From assembly GCF_010686655.1 (NCBI RefSeq), contig NZ_JAAGVY010000002.1, positions 1 through 64,000 of the forward strand: a stretch of DNA of 64,000 nucleotides. Reading direction: 5' to 3'. Both the position numbers and the translations under genes were made by a program. The notes below the pieces were generated by a model. The model ran no database searches and was not told where the DNA came from. It saw only the letters and a list, made by a program, of their open reading frames with translations. This document shows positions 44,476-53,278 of this stretch, one piece after another. Every line of letters begins with the position of its first letter. Within the stretch, counting starts at the first letter, position 1. Source of the stretch: Cryomorpha ignava. Its GTDB lineage: Bacteria > Bacteroidota > Bacteroidia > Flavobacteriales_D > Cryomorphaceae.

Positions 44476-44788
44476 ATCCTTTTTTTTGTAAAAATTCTAC
44501 TATTTTATCGCGGTGATCGCCCTGGATAAGTATTTCTCCATCCTTTGCAGAGCCACCCACACCACATAAACTTTTTAAATCGCTCGCCAAAGATTTTAAA
44601 TCGTCGTTAGAACCTACAAAACCTTGAACGAGACTTACCACTTTTCCTCCGCGCTGCTTTTTATCAATCCAAACTTTTATATTTTGTTGCGCAGCGGGCA
44701 GGGTTTCTTGCTCATCACCACTGTTGGTGCTATAAGCAAAATCTGGGTTTGTGCTGTAAACTACGTTTATTTTCTTCTTTTTAGCCAT
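44450..44788 (-). CDS. SUI1/eIF1-family translation factor (YciH-like)
   Basis: 112 residues. The SUI1 domain spans about 35-110: IKVWIDKKQRGGKVVSLVQGF, LKSLCGVGGSAKDGEILIQGD and the terminal LQKKGYGAKKAGG. The bacterial relatives bind the small ribosomal subunit and influence start-site fidelity. The N-terminal 30 residues are low complexity. It overlaps the RNA methyltransferase gene downstream, suggesting a translation-related operon. Confidence 0.9.
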   Translation of the reverse strand: MAKKKKINVVYSTNPDFAYSTNSGDEQETLPAAQQNIKVWIDKKQRGGKVVSLVQGFVGSNDDLKSLASDLKSLCGVGGSAKDGEILIQGDHRDKIVEFLQKKGYGAKKAGG

Positions 44789-44920
44789 TTGGGTTCTTGG
44801 TTTTTGGTTCTTTGTTTTTAGACGTGTGATTTTTAGTCTTTAAGCGCTTGCCAAAGAGTACTAAAAATTTATTTGTTAAAAGTGGTCTAATATTTAAGTT
44901 ATTTAATTTACATTTTTTTT

Positions 44921-44990
44921 AATCACCAATCACCAATCACCAATCACCAATCACCAATCACCAATCACCAATCACCAATCACCAATCACA
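44921..44990. repeat. Perfect heptamer tandem repeat (AATCACC)10
   Basis: Nine exact copies of AATCACC followed by one AATCACA, 70 bases, in the spacer between the SUI1 gene promoter side and the end of the DinB-like gene. It ends one base before that gene's last codon. The array is a microsatellite likely to vary in copy number. Confidence 0.95.
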
Positions 44991-44991
44991 A

Positions 44992-45516
44992 TTAACTGCT
45001 CCTCTCAATAATCTGATCTTCATGTCGTTCCAAATGATCATTTAAAAACTCCAGGGTCTGCAAAATGGTAATTCTTCCGGCTCTTGGATGCTTAAAATAA
45101 GCTCTTCCAAGCATATCCTTATCAAACTTCTCGAGGAGTAAACCCATTTTCTTCCGGACTTCTAAGTATTCGCTTCTCACTTCAGTGAAATTTGGCTTTT
45201 CAGGCATTTCGCCGAGAATAGAAGGCGCTTTAAACTTTTTATTGTAGTTGCGCAAAGCTCTGCTAAGCATAAAAGAGCGGATTTTTGAGCTTATACCACC
45301 TTTAGCAACTTCCGCTTTTGGTGACTGAATCTTTTTTTCCAAATACATCAATGTTCCTTTCTCTGATTCTTTCAGGTGGTAAATTATCTGCGCTGCACTC
45401 CAGACACCTTTTGGGCTCTGGTGGAGTTTATCATTTGATAAATTTCCTGCGAAATCGAGCGTTCGCTCGAGCAAATTATTCAGTGAATCAAATTCCTTTT
45501 GAAGTTTTCCCAGCAT
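44992..45516 (-). CDS. DinB-superfamily protein
   Basis: 174 residues from the ATG at 45514-45516, directly after the stop of the upstream gene. A longer frame would overlap it by 86 bases. It is a four-helix bundle of the DinB/YfiT type, with His47 in IIYHLKESE and His161/His165 in NDHLERHEDQI as the metal triad. Members are metal-dependent hydrolases or thiol-transfer enzymes, mostly uncharacterised in Bacteroidota. It follows the DUF4105 gene in one operon, and its C-terminal codon sits beside the AATCACC array. Confidence 0.75.
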   Translation of the reverse strand: MLGKLQKEFDSLNNLLERTLDFAGNLSNDKLHQSPKGVWSAAQIIYHLKESEKGTLMYLEKKIQSPKAEVAKGGISSKIRSFMLSRALRNYNKKFKAPSILGEMPEKPNFTEVRSEYLEVRKKMGLLLEKFDKDMLGRAYFKHPRAGRITILQTLEFLNDHLERHEDQIIERSS

Positions 45517-45517
45517 A

Positions 45518-46687
45518 TTAGTTTTTATGAATATGAAATTTTCGAATTTGCCAGGACCAGCTTCTGGCAGCGAGAGCGAGTATAACAGGAACAACCGCCG
45601 CATGAAAATCTTGCGGAATGGCTATCCAGAATATTAGGATTGCAAACATAATGATGGCGTGAACCTTAAAAAACCGGCTGTTTGGCTTTTTGCGTATGAG
45701 TAAAATAGCTCCCCAAATCCATGTCGGCAAGGCCCAGAGCATATTGAAATTCCACTTCGTAGCAGTATGGTCGGTAGCAAACCAGAGTAAGCCGATAAAG
45801 ATGCCGAGAATTCCAATAGTCATGAAGAACACAATATCAAACCAGCGCAGGAATTTCGGATTGATAAAAAAGCTGGTCACCACAGAAAAGGCAAACAAGA
45901 GCCAGAAAATCCATAAAATCCCAGATGAATTTGTTTTCGTTAGGGCCTCATTTTCGGCCAATACCAAATTTGTTTGCGAAACCAGCGGCTCTCGCTGGCC
46001 GTTGTTGATCACTTCTGCCTGACCGATATGGCTCATCAAATAATCCGGAAGAAACATTTTCTCGCGCCAGCTCGCCACCTTATCAGTCGGAGCACCAAGT
46101 GCCAGGTCTATTCCAAAGTCACTCCACTTAAGGTCTGTGAGATATAAATCAATTAAATTTCTAAAGGTTTGGATACTGTCAGTAGGGTTTTCGGGGTAAT
46201 GCAACTTATCTCCTAAAAGGTTTTCCAATACATCGCGAATGCGTGTGCTGCAGTTGTCGTAGAAAAAATCGTATTTATAATCACGATTTTCGGGCAAGGC
46301 ATTGTTTTCCAGAAAAGCATAGAGCTCTTCTTTTTCTGAATCGGTCAAGTTCAGCAATTGCCGTTTTACCCATCGTCCTTCTATTTGATACGTGCGAATG
46401 AAACGTTCAAAGCTGGTAACATTTAGCATGTAATTTAGCTTTCCGCGCGCAAATTTTACATAGAAATTTGGGGTGTCAAAATCGAAAGTTCCATAATTGT
46501 AAACTCTGTCGAGGCCAGTTGTCCTATCGCTGATGTGCACGGCGCTGTGTCCGAAAGTAGAATATAAATCCTTGCCAGAACCGCAGGTAATCAGCGAAAT
46601 TTCAGTATTTTCAGTAAGTTGCTGGCTATGAGCATAAATTACGCAGATAAATTGAATAAAAGCGACTAGAAAAAACCTTTTTGCCAT
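45518..46687 (-). CDS. DUF4105 membrane protein
   Basis: 389 residues. A signal peptide covers about 1-21. The periplasmic DUF4105 domain has LYSTFGHSAVHI (His47) and YDFFYDNCSTRIRD (Cys146), which resemble a papain-like His/Cys pair. Four or so membrane helices occupy about 255-380. The role of DUF4105 is not established; a periplasmic peptidase or cell-envelope function is plausible. It lies between the patatin-like gene and the DinB-like gene on the same strand with short spacing. Confidence 0.8.
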   Translation of the reverse strand: MAKRFFLVAFIQFICVIYAHSQQLTENTEISLITCGSGKDLYSTFGHSAVHISDRTTGLDRVYNYGTFDFDTPNFYVKFARGKLNYMLNVTSFERFIRTYQIEGRWVKRQLLNLTDSEKEELYAFLENNALPENRDYKYDFFYDNCSTRIRDVLENLLGDKLHYPENPTDSIQTFRNLIDLYLTDLKWSDFGIDLALGAPTDKVASWREKMFLPDYLMSHIGQAEVINNGQREPLVSQTNLVLAENEALTKTNSSGILWIFWLLFAFSVVTSFFINPKFLRWFDIVFFMTIGILGIFIGLLWFATDHTATKWNFNMLWALPTWIWGAILLIRKKPNSRFFKVHAIIMFAILIFWIAIPQDFHAAVVPVILALAARSWSWQIRKFHIHKN

Positions 46688-46707
46688 TTGGCGAAATTAG
46701 GTAAAAT

Positions 46708-48975
46708 CTATTCATCTAATAGCTCCAGCAACTGCTTTATCGATTCCTGATTCCAGGGCAGCTCAATAGAATTGGTTACGCGCAGCTTCTCAAGCTCTGT
46801 AAGATGCCAGCTCAAGGCAATGTGCTCGCCTGGATTATTTCTGATTTCCAGTGGAATATGGTACAGCGGTACATCCAAAAGATCATTGGTGATATCAAGG
46901 ATTTGATCCATATTGTAATCCTGGTCATTAAAGTAATTTCCGTAGAATGATCCTATCGGATTTACCATCTTATCCAATATGGTGCTGTGTTCAATATTGG
47001 GCTCAACCAATTTTTCGGTATCGCGTATTTGCAGAATTATCAGGCCACTTGTGTTCTTTTCAATCCATTTTTTGAATACAGAAATGTATTTCGCAGAAAC
47101 TTTCATTCCGAAATTATCGCGCAAGCCGGCATCCATTACCTCAATACTTGGCTCTGTGGGTAAACTTGGGTAGGGCAGGATGTAGGGAAAGGTAGAGTTC
47201 ATGCGCAATGCACTGCTCATTAACAGATTCTTAGCGTCGTGATTGGCAAACATTCTGGCAAACTCAATATTTTCAAAAGAAAGATTAAGCTGTTTTCGCT
47301 CATCGGGATTTTCATAGCACAAGTACGAGAGAGGTTGAGACGAAATAAGCATTCTCCGGCCGTCATTAACTATCGACGGAGCGAGAATCATCATCGGTAT
47401 GCGTGCATCTGCTACTGCTTCCGCGTAAGCGTTCACCGGTTTATCAAATACAAAATCGGTATTGATATTAAGCTGATCTTCAAAAGTCATTCCGCGGTCA
47501 AGCACATAACTGTACCCACCAATATCGCGCTTTCTGAATCGGATAAAAATATCATTGGTGGCAAAGGTAAAAAGCACTCTGTTTAGTATATCCTTCGAAA
47601 TATTTTCCTGATATTTTTCGCTGTATAATCCGGGGTTTATTGTTTCCTTATTGAGGTATAAATCACGGAAGTATGCTGCGCCAATTGATCCTCCTGATGA
47701 GCCTGAAATAAGCCTGATGTTTTGAGTTATTTGTCCCTTCGAAACGCTGTCGCAATATTGCAATGCGCGAACCGTCCACAGCGATGAGCGCAGGCCGCCT
47801 CCACTCGTGTTCACGATTATCATTTTTGGCTTATAAGTGGGATCGCCTTTTAACTTGCGCTGCTTATCTAGCCATTTATTCAATATTTTTTCGTGCTGCT
47901 CTATATCCCGGCTTACACCAATAAGATTGCTGTTTAGGCTATCTAGGGTAGCGAGATTGTACGGAACAGGCTCTTGCTCATAATTCAGTCCATAAGCCGG
48001 ATTTGCCATATTTATCCAATCAAGTTTGCCCGAGGCGAAATCGACCAAAAGAATGAGAGCTATCAAAACCGTAAGCGTCCATCCTTTTAGCCACGACATG
48101 GTAATCGAAATGATCATCAATACAACAGTGAAAACCAAGAAAGTGCTCGCAGCTGCGGGTATCACAAAGAAATTATTGAATTGAAATGCGCCGATTACAA
48201 AGAAGACTAAAATAACAAGCAGTTCAAAGAAGGAAGCATTCACATGGTTTTGGTAAAACACCTTTCGCAATGTTTCGCGATCGTAGTGATCTGAATTCCG
48301 CGCCAGGTTTACCTTAAAGGGATGCGATAAATACGTTTCTACTCTCCACTTGCTTCCGCGGTTAAAGCCAAACCGGCTCTTATTTCGCAGCCCTTTATTG
48401 TGTTTTTTTGAAAGCGCATCAAATTGCTCGGCGGTTTGCCCGGTGATCTTAAAAATATTTTTGTTGGTAGGAAAAAAATAGATCACCGCAAGAATAATAA
48501 ACAAGGCATTTCCCAATACGAAAGCCAGCATATACTTAAATATTTCCCAATTGTTTTTGAGCTCGACCGTCTGCAGGAACTTGCTTGAGAAATAAATATA
48601 AGTCCCTATAAATAAAACAGGTATAATAAAGTTGTTAATGCAAAACTTGAAGAAAGGTCTGGCGAGCGTGCCCAGAAATGGAAACCGCTTGCTGTGGATT
48701 ATATAGCTGTAAATATTAAAGGCCATAATAAAACCGCCCAAGGCAAACCCGAGGATAGCATAAGACCAGATTCCCACTACGCCGCGGTACTCGGGCGCCA
48801 GAAATAAATACGGGATTCCAAATTTATTGGCAAAAGCCTGGGTGGTAAAACCAAATAAGATAACCCAGAATAGCAAAAGGAAATGATTGCGCTTCAGATG
48901 GAGCCAAACAAGCTGAAAAGGAAAGAAATACAGAAGTCTGTCCATCCTTTGCCTATTTGTGAGTTTTGCTACCAT
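46708..48975 (-). CDS. Membrane-anchored patatin-like phospholipase
   Basis: 755 residues. The first 310 residues hold about seven hydrophobic segments. The patatin domain follows: oxyanion-hole GGGLRSSLW, nucleophile GSSGGS (Ser427) and the catalytic aspartate in DAGLRDNFG (Asp615). It should hydrolyse lipid acyl esters at the membrane. The fusion of a multi-helix membrane domain with a patatin domain is unusual compared with the soluble or outer-membrane patatins. It is 21 bases upstream of the DUF4105 gene, so co-transcription is likely. Confidence 0.82.
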   Translation of the reverse strand: MVAKLTNRQRMDRLLYFFPFQLVWLHLKRNHFLLLFWVILFGFTTQAFANKFGIPYLFLAPEYRGVVGIWSYAILGFALGGFIMAFNIYSYIIHSKRFPFLGTLARPFFKFCINNFIIPVLFIGTYIYFSSKFLQTVELKNNWEIFKYMLAFVLGNALFIILAVIYFFPTNKNIFKITGQTAEQFDALSKKHNKGLRNKSRFGFNRGSKWRVETYLSHPFKVNLARNSDHYDRETLRKVFYQNHVNASFFELLVILVFFVIGAFQFNNFFVIPAAASTFLVFTVVLMIISITMSWLKGWTLTVLIALILLVDFASGKLDWINMANPAYGLNYEQEPVPYNLATLDSLNSNLIGVSRDIEQHEKILNKWLDKQRKLKGDPTYKPKMIIVNTSGGGLRSSLWTVRALQYCDSVSKGQITQNIRLISGSSGGSIGAAYFRDLYLNKETINPGLYSEKYQENISKDILNRVLFTFATNDIFIRFRKRDIGGYSYVLDRGMTFEDQLNINTDFVFDKPVNAYAEAVADARIPMMILAPSIVNDGRRMLISSQPLSYLCYENPDERKQLNLSFENIEFARMFANHDAKNLLMSSALRMNSTFPYILPYPSLPTEPSIEVMDAGLRDNFGMKVSAKYISVFKKWIEKNTSGLIILQIRDTEKLVEPNIEHSTILDKMVNPIGSFYGNYFNDQDYNMDQILDITNDLLDVPLYHIPLEIRNNPGEHIALSWHLTELEKLRVTNSIELPWNQESIKQLLELLDE

Positions 48976-49031
48976 TTTTAGGGAAATATCTTTGTGTCTT
49001 TACGAAAATGAACCCGAAACAGTTATCGTTT

Positions 49032-50726
49032 TCAAACGCCTAGTTTACTGCTTACCAAATCGGTAATTCGTTTTTCGCGTCTTTCTGCTTCGGCGTCTAA
49101 TCGCGCTGCTTCCTTTAACGTCGAATTTACAAAATCGGTATCTTCAAAACCTTTTAGATTAATCCGTACATTCATTATGGCTCCTTTTATGGCGGTTCGT
49201 GCGCAAAGGGCGCCTACACCGCCATCGGTTATAGAATTTTGATTTCCGTCTTTCACCATGGCTTCAATCACGTCAAATGCCTTTTCGGTAATCTGCGCCA
49301 CCTTTAGCGGTACGTTTGCAGCATGTCGGGTAGCGTATGCAATAGCTCTTTTTCTCGCTTCCACTTCTTCCGGCTTTTCTTTTGGCATCGCAATAGCATC
49401 CATTATCATTTTAAAGGCATTTGTATCTTCATCAACCGTTGCAAGAAGTTGATTTTTGATATTTTCACCTTTTTCTGCCCAATCCGAAAAGAATTCCCAT
49501 CTCTCATCCCAGCCGCGTTTGTGCGCGCTGATGTTGGCAACCATCGTGCCCAGCGAAATGCCCAGCACGCCAACATAAGCTGAAACGCTTCCACCGCCCG
49601 GAGCTGTTGATTCTGATGCTGCCTCATTAGCAAAATCAGTTAAGTCCATGTCTATGAGTCGCTTTTGCGAATGGTCGCGAATAAGGTATTCAATGACCTT
49701 CTTTTCAGCCTCAAAAGGAGCCAAATCATCCAGACCCAGGCTTTTAACGGCAATCTTGATTTTTTCCTTTTCGGAAATACCGAGAGAGCGCTCTTGCTTT
49801 TTCAGGAAATAATCGGCCGCATCAATCAGGCATTTCAATGGAACAAGCCCCACAATTTCAGATCCGGTAACCCGAATTCCGCGTTCCTGTGCTTTTTTAC
49901 AGGCTTCATCAAAGGCAATATGAACAGGGGTAATGCTGATGTTTGTTAAATTTAAGGAAAGCTGTGCAATTCCATATTCTTCTATATACCAACCTATTCC
50001 CTTAACTGCCTTAAGCGATCCTGGAACTCTTTTTGGTTCTCCGTCAGCGTCCATAGCAATTTTTCCCGTAAGGGGATTTCCTTCGCGAATAATCCGTCCT
50101 GCTTCGCGAATATCGAATGCTATTGCGTTTGCCCGACGAGCCGATGTGGTATTGAGATTTACATTGTAAGCTACCAAAAAGTCGCGAACGCTAATAGCGG
50201 TTGCACCGGTTTTCTTCACCGATGCGTTAAATTCTACAGGGCCAAAATCTGGTTTACCGGCTTCAGTGCTCAATTTCTCAAGCCCTTCGTATTCGCCCTG
50301 ACGACAATACGCCAGGTTTTTACGCTTCGGCTGAAGTGCAGCCGTTTCATAAAAATATCCGGGAATATTCAGCTCTTTCCCAACGCGCTCTCCAAGACGG
50401 TGCGCATAGCTCACCAAATCTTTCATTTCAATTCCCGAAATTGGCACAAGCGGACATACATCCGTAGCGCCCATACGCGGGTGCTCACCAGTTTGCTTGC
50501 TCATGTCGATAAGTTCCGAAGCCTTTTTAATCAATCGAAAGGCTGCTTCAATAACTTGTTCAGGATGACCTACAAAAGTTATAACCGTGCGGTTTGTGCT
50601 CTTGCCCGGATCGATATCCAGTAATTTCACGCCTTCTACCGTTTCTACAACATTCGCAATAGCATTAATCTTAGCCATGTCGCGCCCTTCAGAAATATTT
50701 GGAACGCATTCTATTAGAGGATTCAT
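49032..50726 (-). CDS. ftcD: Bifunctional glutamate formimidoyltransferase/formimidoyltetrahydrofolate cyclodeaminase
   Basis: 564 residues from the ATG at 50724-50726 (MNPLIECVPNISEGRD). The open frame extends upstream to 50843, but that part translates the heptamer repeat. The formiminotransferase domain occupies about 1-325, with EHPRMGATDVCPLVP (His82 region). The cyclodeaminase domain follows at about 365-564, with GGGSVSAYVG and TDGGVGALCARTAIKGA. It works in histidine degradation, moving the formimino group to tetrahydrofolate and releasing ammonia. The other hut genes are not in the window. Confidence 0.92.
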   Translation of the reverse strand: MNPLIECVPNISEGRDMAKINAIANVVETVEGVKLLDIDPGKSTNRTVITFVGHPEQVIEAAFRLIKKASELIDMSKQTGEHPRMGATDVCPLVPISGIEMKDLVSYAHRLGERVGKELNIPGYFYETAALQPKRKNLAYCRQGEYEGLEKLSTEAGKPDFGPVEFNASVKKTGATAISVRDFLVAYNVNLNTTSARRANAIAFDIREAGRIIREGNPLTGKIAMDADGEPKRVPGSLKAVKGIGWYIEEYGIAQLSLNLTNISITPVHIAFDEACKKAQERGIRVTGSEIVGLVPLKCLIDAADYFLKKQERSLGISEKEKIKIAVKSLGLDDLAPFEAEKKVIEYLIRDHSQKRLIDMDLTDFANEAASESTAPGGGSVSAYVGVLGISLGTMVANISAHKRGWDERWEFFSDWAEKGENIKNQLLATVDEDTNAFKMIMDAIAMPKEKPEEVEARKRAIAYATRHAANVPLKVAQITEKAFDVIEAMVKDGNQNSITDGGVGALCARTAIKGAIMNVRINLKGFEDTDFVNSTLKEAARLDAEAERREKRITDLVSSKLGV

Positions 50727-50772
50727 GAGGGTTTTATTTCGGGGTTTTAATGGCGTCGAAGGTAGTGAAATC

Positions 50773-50857
50773 AATAGGCAATTTTGCAATAGGCAATAGG
50801 CAATTGCAATAGACAATTGCAATAGACAATTAGCAATAGACAATGAGCAATAGTCAA
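50773..50857. repeat. GCAATAG heptamer array upstream of ftcD
   Basis: About eleven degenerate 7-base units (GCAATAG, GCAATTG, ACAATTG, GCAATAG, ACAATGA, GCAATAG). This is the longest of five arrays of the family in this window. Confidence 0.8.
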
Positions 50858-50928
50858 CGGGGAAGATGAATGCTGCGGAACTGTAGATTGAGCTTTACAG
50901 ATGTGGAGTTGTTAGTTGATTTGTTATC

Positions 50929-51180
50929 TATGGATAAATCCTTGTCGTGCGCCATCGCTCGCGTCCCGCGAGGGATGTCATGTCCGGCGTCCCGCCGGGT
51001 TTTTTGAGCGAGAACTCATGTTACTTCTAAAATCAATAATGGACTGTCAATTTTTTCTGCATAACAGGTTTTTGAATATTGATACTATCAAGATCAAAGA
51101 TTTTAAATTGCTTACCGGAAATTTCTAAAAGGGGCGAGACGCCCAAAGGAAAAGTCCCTCGCGAGACGCGAGCGACGGCG
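50929..51180. mobile_element. MITE-like inverted-repeat element, copy 1
   Basis: About 230 bases bounded by an imperfect terminal inverted repeat. The left arm at 50950-51005 begins CGCCATCGCTCGCGTC. The right arm at 51127-51180 ends GACGCGAGCGACGGCG. The outer 26 bases match at 24 positions and the inner GGCGTCYCGCC segments also pair. The centre is AT-rich and non-coding. A second copy lies at 51794-52045 in the same orientation, so the two flank the small membrane protein gene at 51287. No transposase is present. Confidence 0.65.
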
Positions 51181-51286
51181 ATTAGGAGCTTTGTGGGAAT
51201 TCAAACACAAACCGTATATTTTAGATATGCTCCTATAAGGAATTGGTGGTTAATATGTTACGTCGAGGCAAGAAAGGATGAAGCAC

Positions 51287-51646
51287 CTACTTCTTCTTCA
51301 AGTACTCACCATAATCTTCCAGAAAATCGGCTTCCTTCTCTCCTTTGGTGCTTTTTATTTTTGTGTAAACGCCAATCAGCGCTATAGAAAATCCAATAAA
51401 AACCGACCAGGGATAATCTACATAGTAGTCATATGCCAAATACATTACACCAACAAAAACAATAGCGGCTACAATAGGTACCATAATCAGTTTGAACATG
51501 GAAATGGGTTTTGCCAAATTTCCAATCGCTTTCTCCTTCTGAATCCTTGGAATAGTATAGAAAATCGGCGTAGCAATGCTATTGAAGCAGTAGGCGCCCA
51601 AAATAAAAGCGGCAACCCCAATAGCAATCATTATAACGTATTCCAT
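51287..51646 (-). CDS. Small membrane protein flanked by MITE-like repeats
   Basis: 119 residues from the ATG at 51644-51646 (MEYVIMIAIGVAAF). An in-frame start at 51700 would add 18 residues. Three hydrophobic segments lie at about 1-25, 50-75 and 80-95. It has a positively charged loop and the C-terminal tail EKEADFLEDYGEYLKKK. I do not recognise a family. The flanking MITE-like copies do not encode anything that would explain it. Confidence 0.65.
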   Translation of the reverse strand: MEYVIMIAIGVAAFILGAYCFNSIATPIFYTIPRIQKEKAIGNLAKPISMFKLIMVPIVAAIVFVGVMYLAYDYYVDYPWSVFIGFSIALIGVYTKIKSTKGEKEADFLEDYGEYLKKK

Positions 51647-51793
51647 AAAGCCGAAAGTCTTTAGACCAAGCCGACAACCTTTTGGGAGTACGTAGGGCAT
51701 GGCTGAGATTTAGAATTGCGAAGAAACGAAAATCAAGTAAGTTCTAACTTAACATTTTAAAAAAGCTTTTTGGATCACACATGCGATGTGATG

Positions 51794-52045
51794 TTATGGA
51801 ATAAATCTTTTGTTGTGCGCAATCGCTCGCGTCTCGCGAGGGATGTCTTTTCCGGCGTCTCGCCAGGTTTTCTTGAGCGAGAATTACAAAAAGTTAAGTA
51901 TATCAATAAGGAGCTGTTAACTTCTTAATTTCTAAGCATTTCTACAAATAAAGCTTCTAAGCGACTTCCGAAAGTTTCTAAAACGAGCAAGACACCCGAG
52001 GAAAGATCTAAAAAGGGCGAGACGCCTAAAGAAGCTTGGCAACGG
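51794..52045. mobile_element. MITE-like inverted-repeat element, copy 2
   Basis: The left arm (GCAATCGCTCGCGTCTCG at 51819, then GGCGTCTCGCCAGG) is nearly identical to copy 1, including the preceding TATGGATAAATC-type sequence. The right arm is decayed: AAAAGGGCGAGACGCC is present at about 52012-52026, but the outer CGCGAGCGAC part is lost. A further partial right-arm copy lies at 51975-52008. The rest of 51647-52200 holds a short heptamer repeat and no gene. Confidence 0.6.
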
Positions 52046-52108
52046 CTACAAACAAGTTACTCTCAAGCTGTATCGGAACAGTTCACTTGCTGGTTGCCAA
52101 TTTTCCCG

Positions 52109-52143
52109 TCAATCCGTAATTGCCAATTGCCTATTGCCTATTA
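52109..52143. repeat. TTGCCTA heptamer repeat upstream of surE
   Basis: Short run of units AATTGCC and TATTGCC, the same family as the arrays at 16101, 43233, 50773 and 55624. Confidence 0.65.
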
Positions 52144-52187
52144 TTCCCTTCGGTCATGAGAACGCTGCACTAAGTTGCCAATTTGTT

Positions 52188-52195
52188 TACTTTTG
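52188..52195 (+). promoter_or_regulatory. Putative -7 promoter box of surE
   Basis: TACTTTTG matches TAnnTTTG and ends 5 bases before the ATG at 52201. If used, the transcript would be nearly leaderless. This short spacing makes the call uncertain. Confidence 0.3.
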
Positions 52196-52200
52196 CCACA

Positions 52201-52983
52201 ATGGAAAAATCCAACGAACGCCCCCTAATCCTCGTTACAAACGACGATGGAATAACCGCAGGCGGAATAAGAAGCCTGATAGAAGTAGCCAAAGAATTTG
52301 GCGATGTCTGGGTGGTTGCGCCCGATAGTCCACAAAGTGCGATGGGGCACGCAATTACGGTGCACAATATTCTGCGCCTTCACGAGGTGAAAGATGTGGA
52401 AGGAGTAAATGAATTTAGTTGTACCGGTACGCCCGTTGACTGCGTGAAACTCGCAATTTATCGCGTTTTAAAACGTCGGCCTGATCTATTGCTTTCGGGA
52501 ATTAATCACGGAGCCAATAATAGCATAAACGTCTTGTATTCAGGAACTATGTCGGCTGCTGTTGAAGGAGCTGTTGAAGGGATTCCATCTATCGGGTTTT
52601 CTCTTTTAGATCATAGTGCTGCTGCAGATTTTACCGCTTCTAAGAAAATTGCCAGAGCTGTAATTAAGAATGCGCTTGCTAATGGCATTCCAGAAGATAC
52701 CTGCCTGAATGTCAATATTCCGAATGTTCCATACGAAGAAATTAAAGGAGTTCGGGTTTGCAGGCAGGCAAAAGCTTTTTGGGAAGATAGTTTTCAGCCG
52801 CGGAAAGACCCTGCCGGAAGAATCTATTACTGGATTACTGGCAATTTGGTAAACCATGATAGCGGTGAGGATACAGATGTTTGGGCACTGGAAAACAATT
52901 TTGTGTCTGTAGTTCCCGTTCAATACGATCTTACTGCACACCGCGCATTAAAAGAGCTTAATGATTGGAAATATGAAATCTAA
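52201..52983 (+). CDS. surE: 5'/3'-nucleotidase SurE
   Basis: 260 residues from the ATG at 52201; a TTG 18 bases earlier is less likely. Metal-binding signature ILVTNDDGITAGGI (Asp15, Asp16) and SGINHGANNS are typical. SurE removes phosphate from nucleoside monophosphates and other phosphate esters. It is the first gene of an operon with a small membrane protein, lpxB and a SpoIID-domain protein; the next gene starts 11 bases before its stop. Confidence 0.93.
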   Translation: MEKSNERPLILVTNDDGITAGGIRSLIEVAKEFGDVWVVAPDSPQSAMGHAITVHNILRLHEVKDVEGVNEFSCTGTPVDCVKLAIYRVLKRRPDLLLSGINHGANNSINVLYSGTMSAAVEGAVEGIPSIGFSLLDHSAAADFTASKKIARAVIKNALANGIPEDTCLNVNIPNVPYEEIKGVRVCRQAKAFWEDSFQPRKDPAGRIYYWITGNLVNHDSGEDTDVWALENNFVSVVPVQYDLTAHRALKELNDWKYEI

Positions 52984-53278
52984 ACGATTTGATAAAACGG
53001 CTATTGGTTTTGTGATTGGGTTGATTCTGCCTGTTATAGGCTTTGTAATTTACGGAGTATATTGGTCGTGGAAGTTTTTTCGCACGTTTTCTTATTTTGT
53101 AAACGACGTTTTTCTCGGTACGCCTACGTTTCGTTCGTCTATTTTGTCATTGAGCCTGCTTATTAATCTCATTCCATTTTTTATTTTTCTAAAAACCGAC
53201 CGCAACAAAAGTGCACGTGGCGTGCTCGCTGCAGTGTTTGTATATGTACCATTTGTGGTATATTTCAAATTTTTTTAA
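52973..53278 (+). CDS. Small membrane protein in the surE-lpxB operon
   Basis: 101 residues from the ATG at 52973, overlapping the end of surE; an alternative ATG at 52961 adds four residues. It starts with a basic stretch (MKSKRFDK) followed by three hydrophobic segments (about 10-32, 57-75 and 83-101). Its stop codon is directly followed by the lpxB ATG. The position suggests a role linked to lipid A or the envelope, but no family was recognised. Confidence 0.7.
   Translation: MKSKRFDKTAIGFVIGLILPVIGFVIYGVYWSWKFFRTFSYFVNDVFLGTPTFRSSILSLSLLINLIPFFIFLKTDRNKSARGVLAAVFVYVPFVVYFKFF

Noticed and set aside
44921-44990. Interpretation of the AATCACC array as CRISPR or integron site
   Set aside because: It is a continuous 7-base tandem repeat without spacers.
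50727-50843. N-terminal extension of ftcD
   Set aside because: The extra 39 residues translate the GCAATAG repeat; family proteins start at the MNPLIECVPN methionine.
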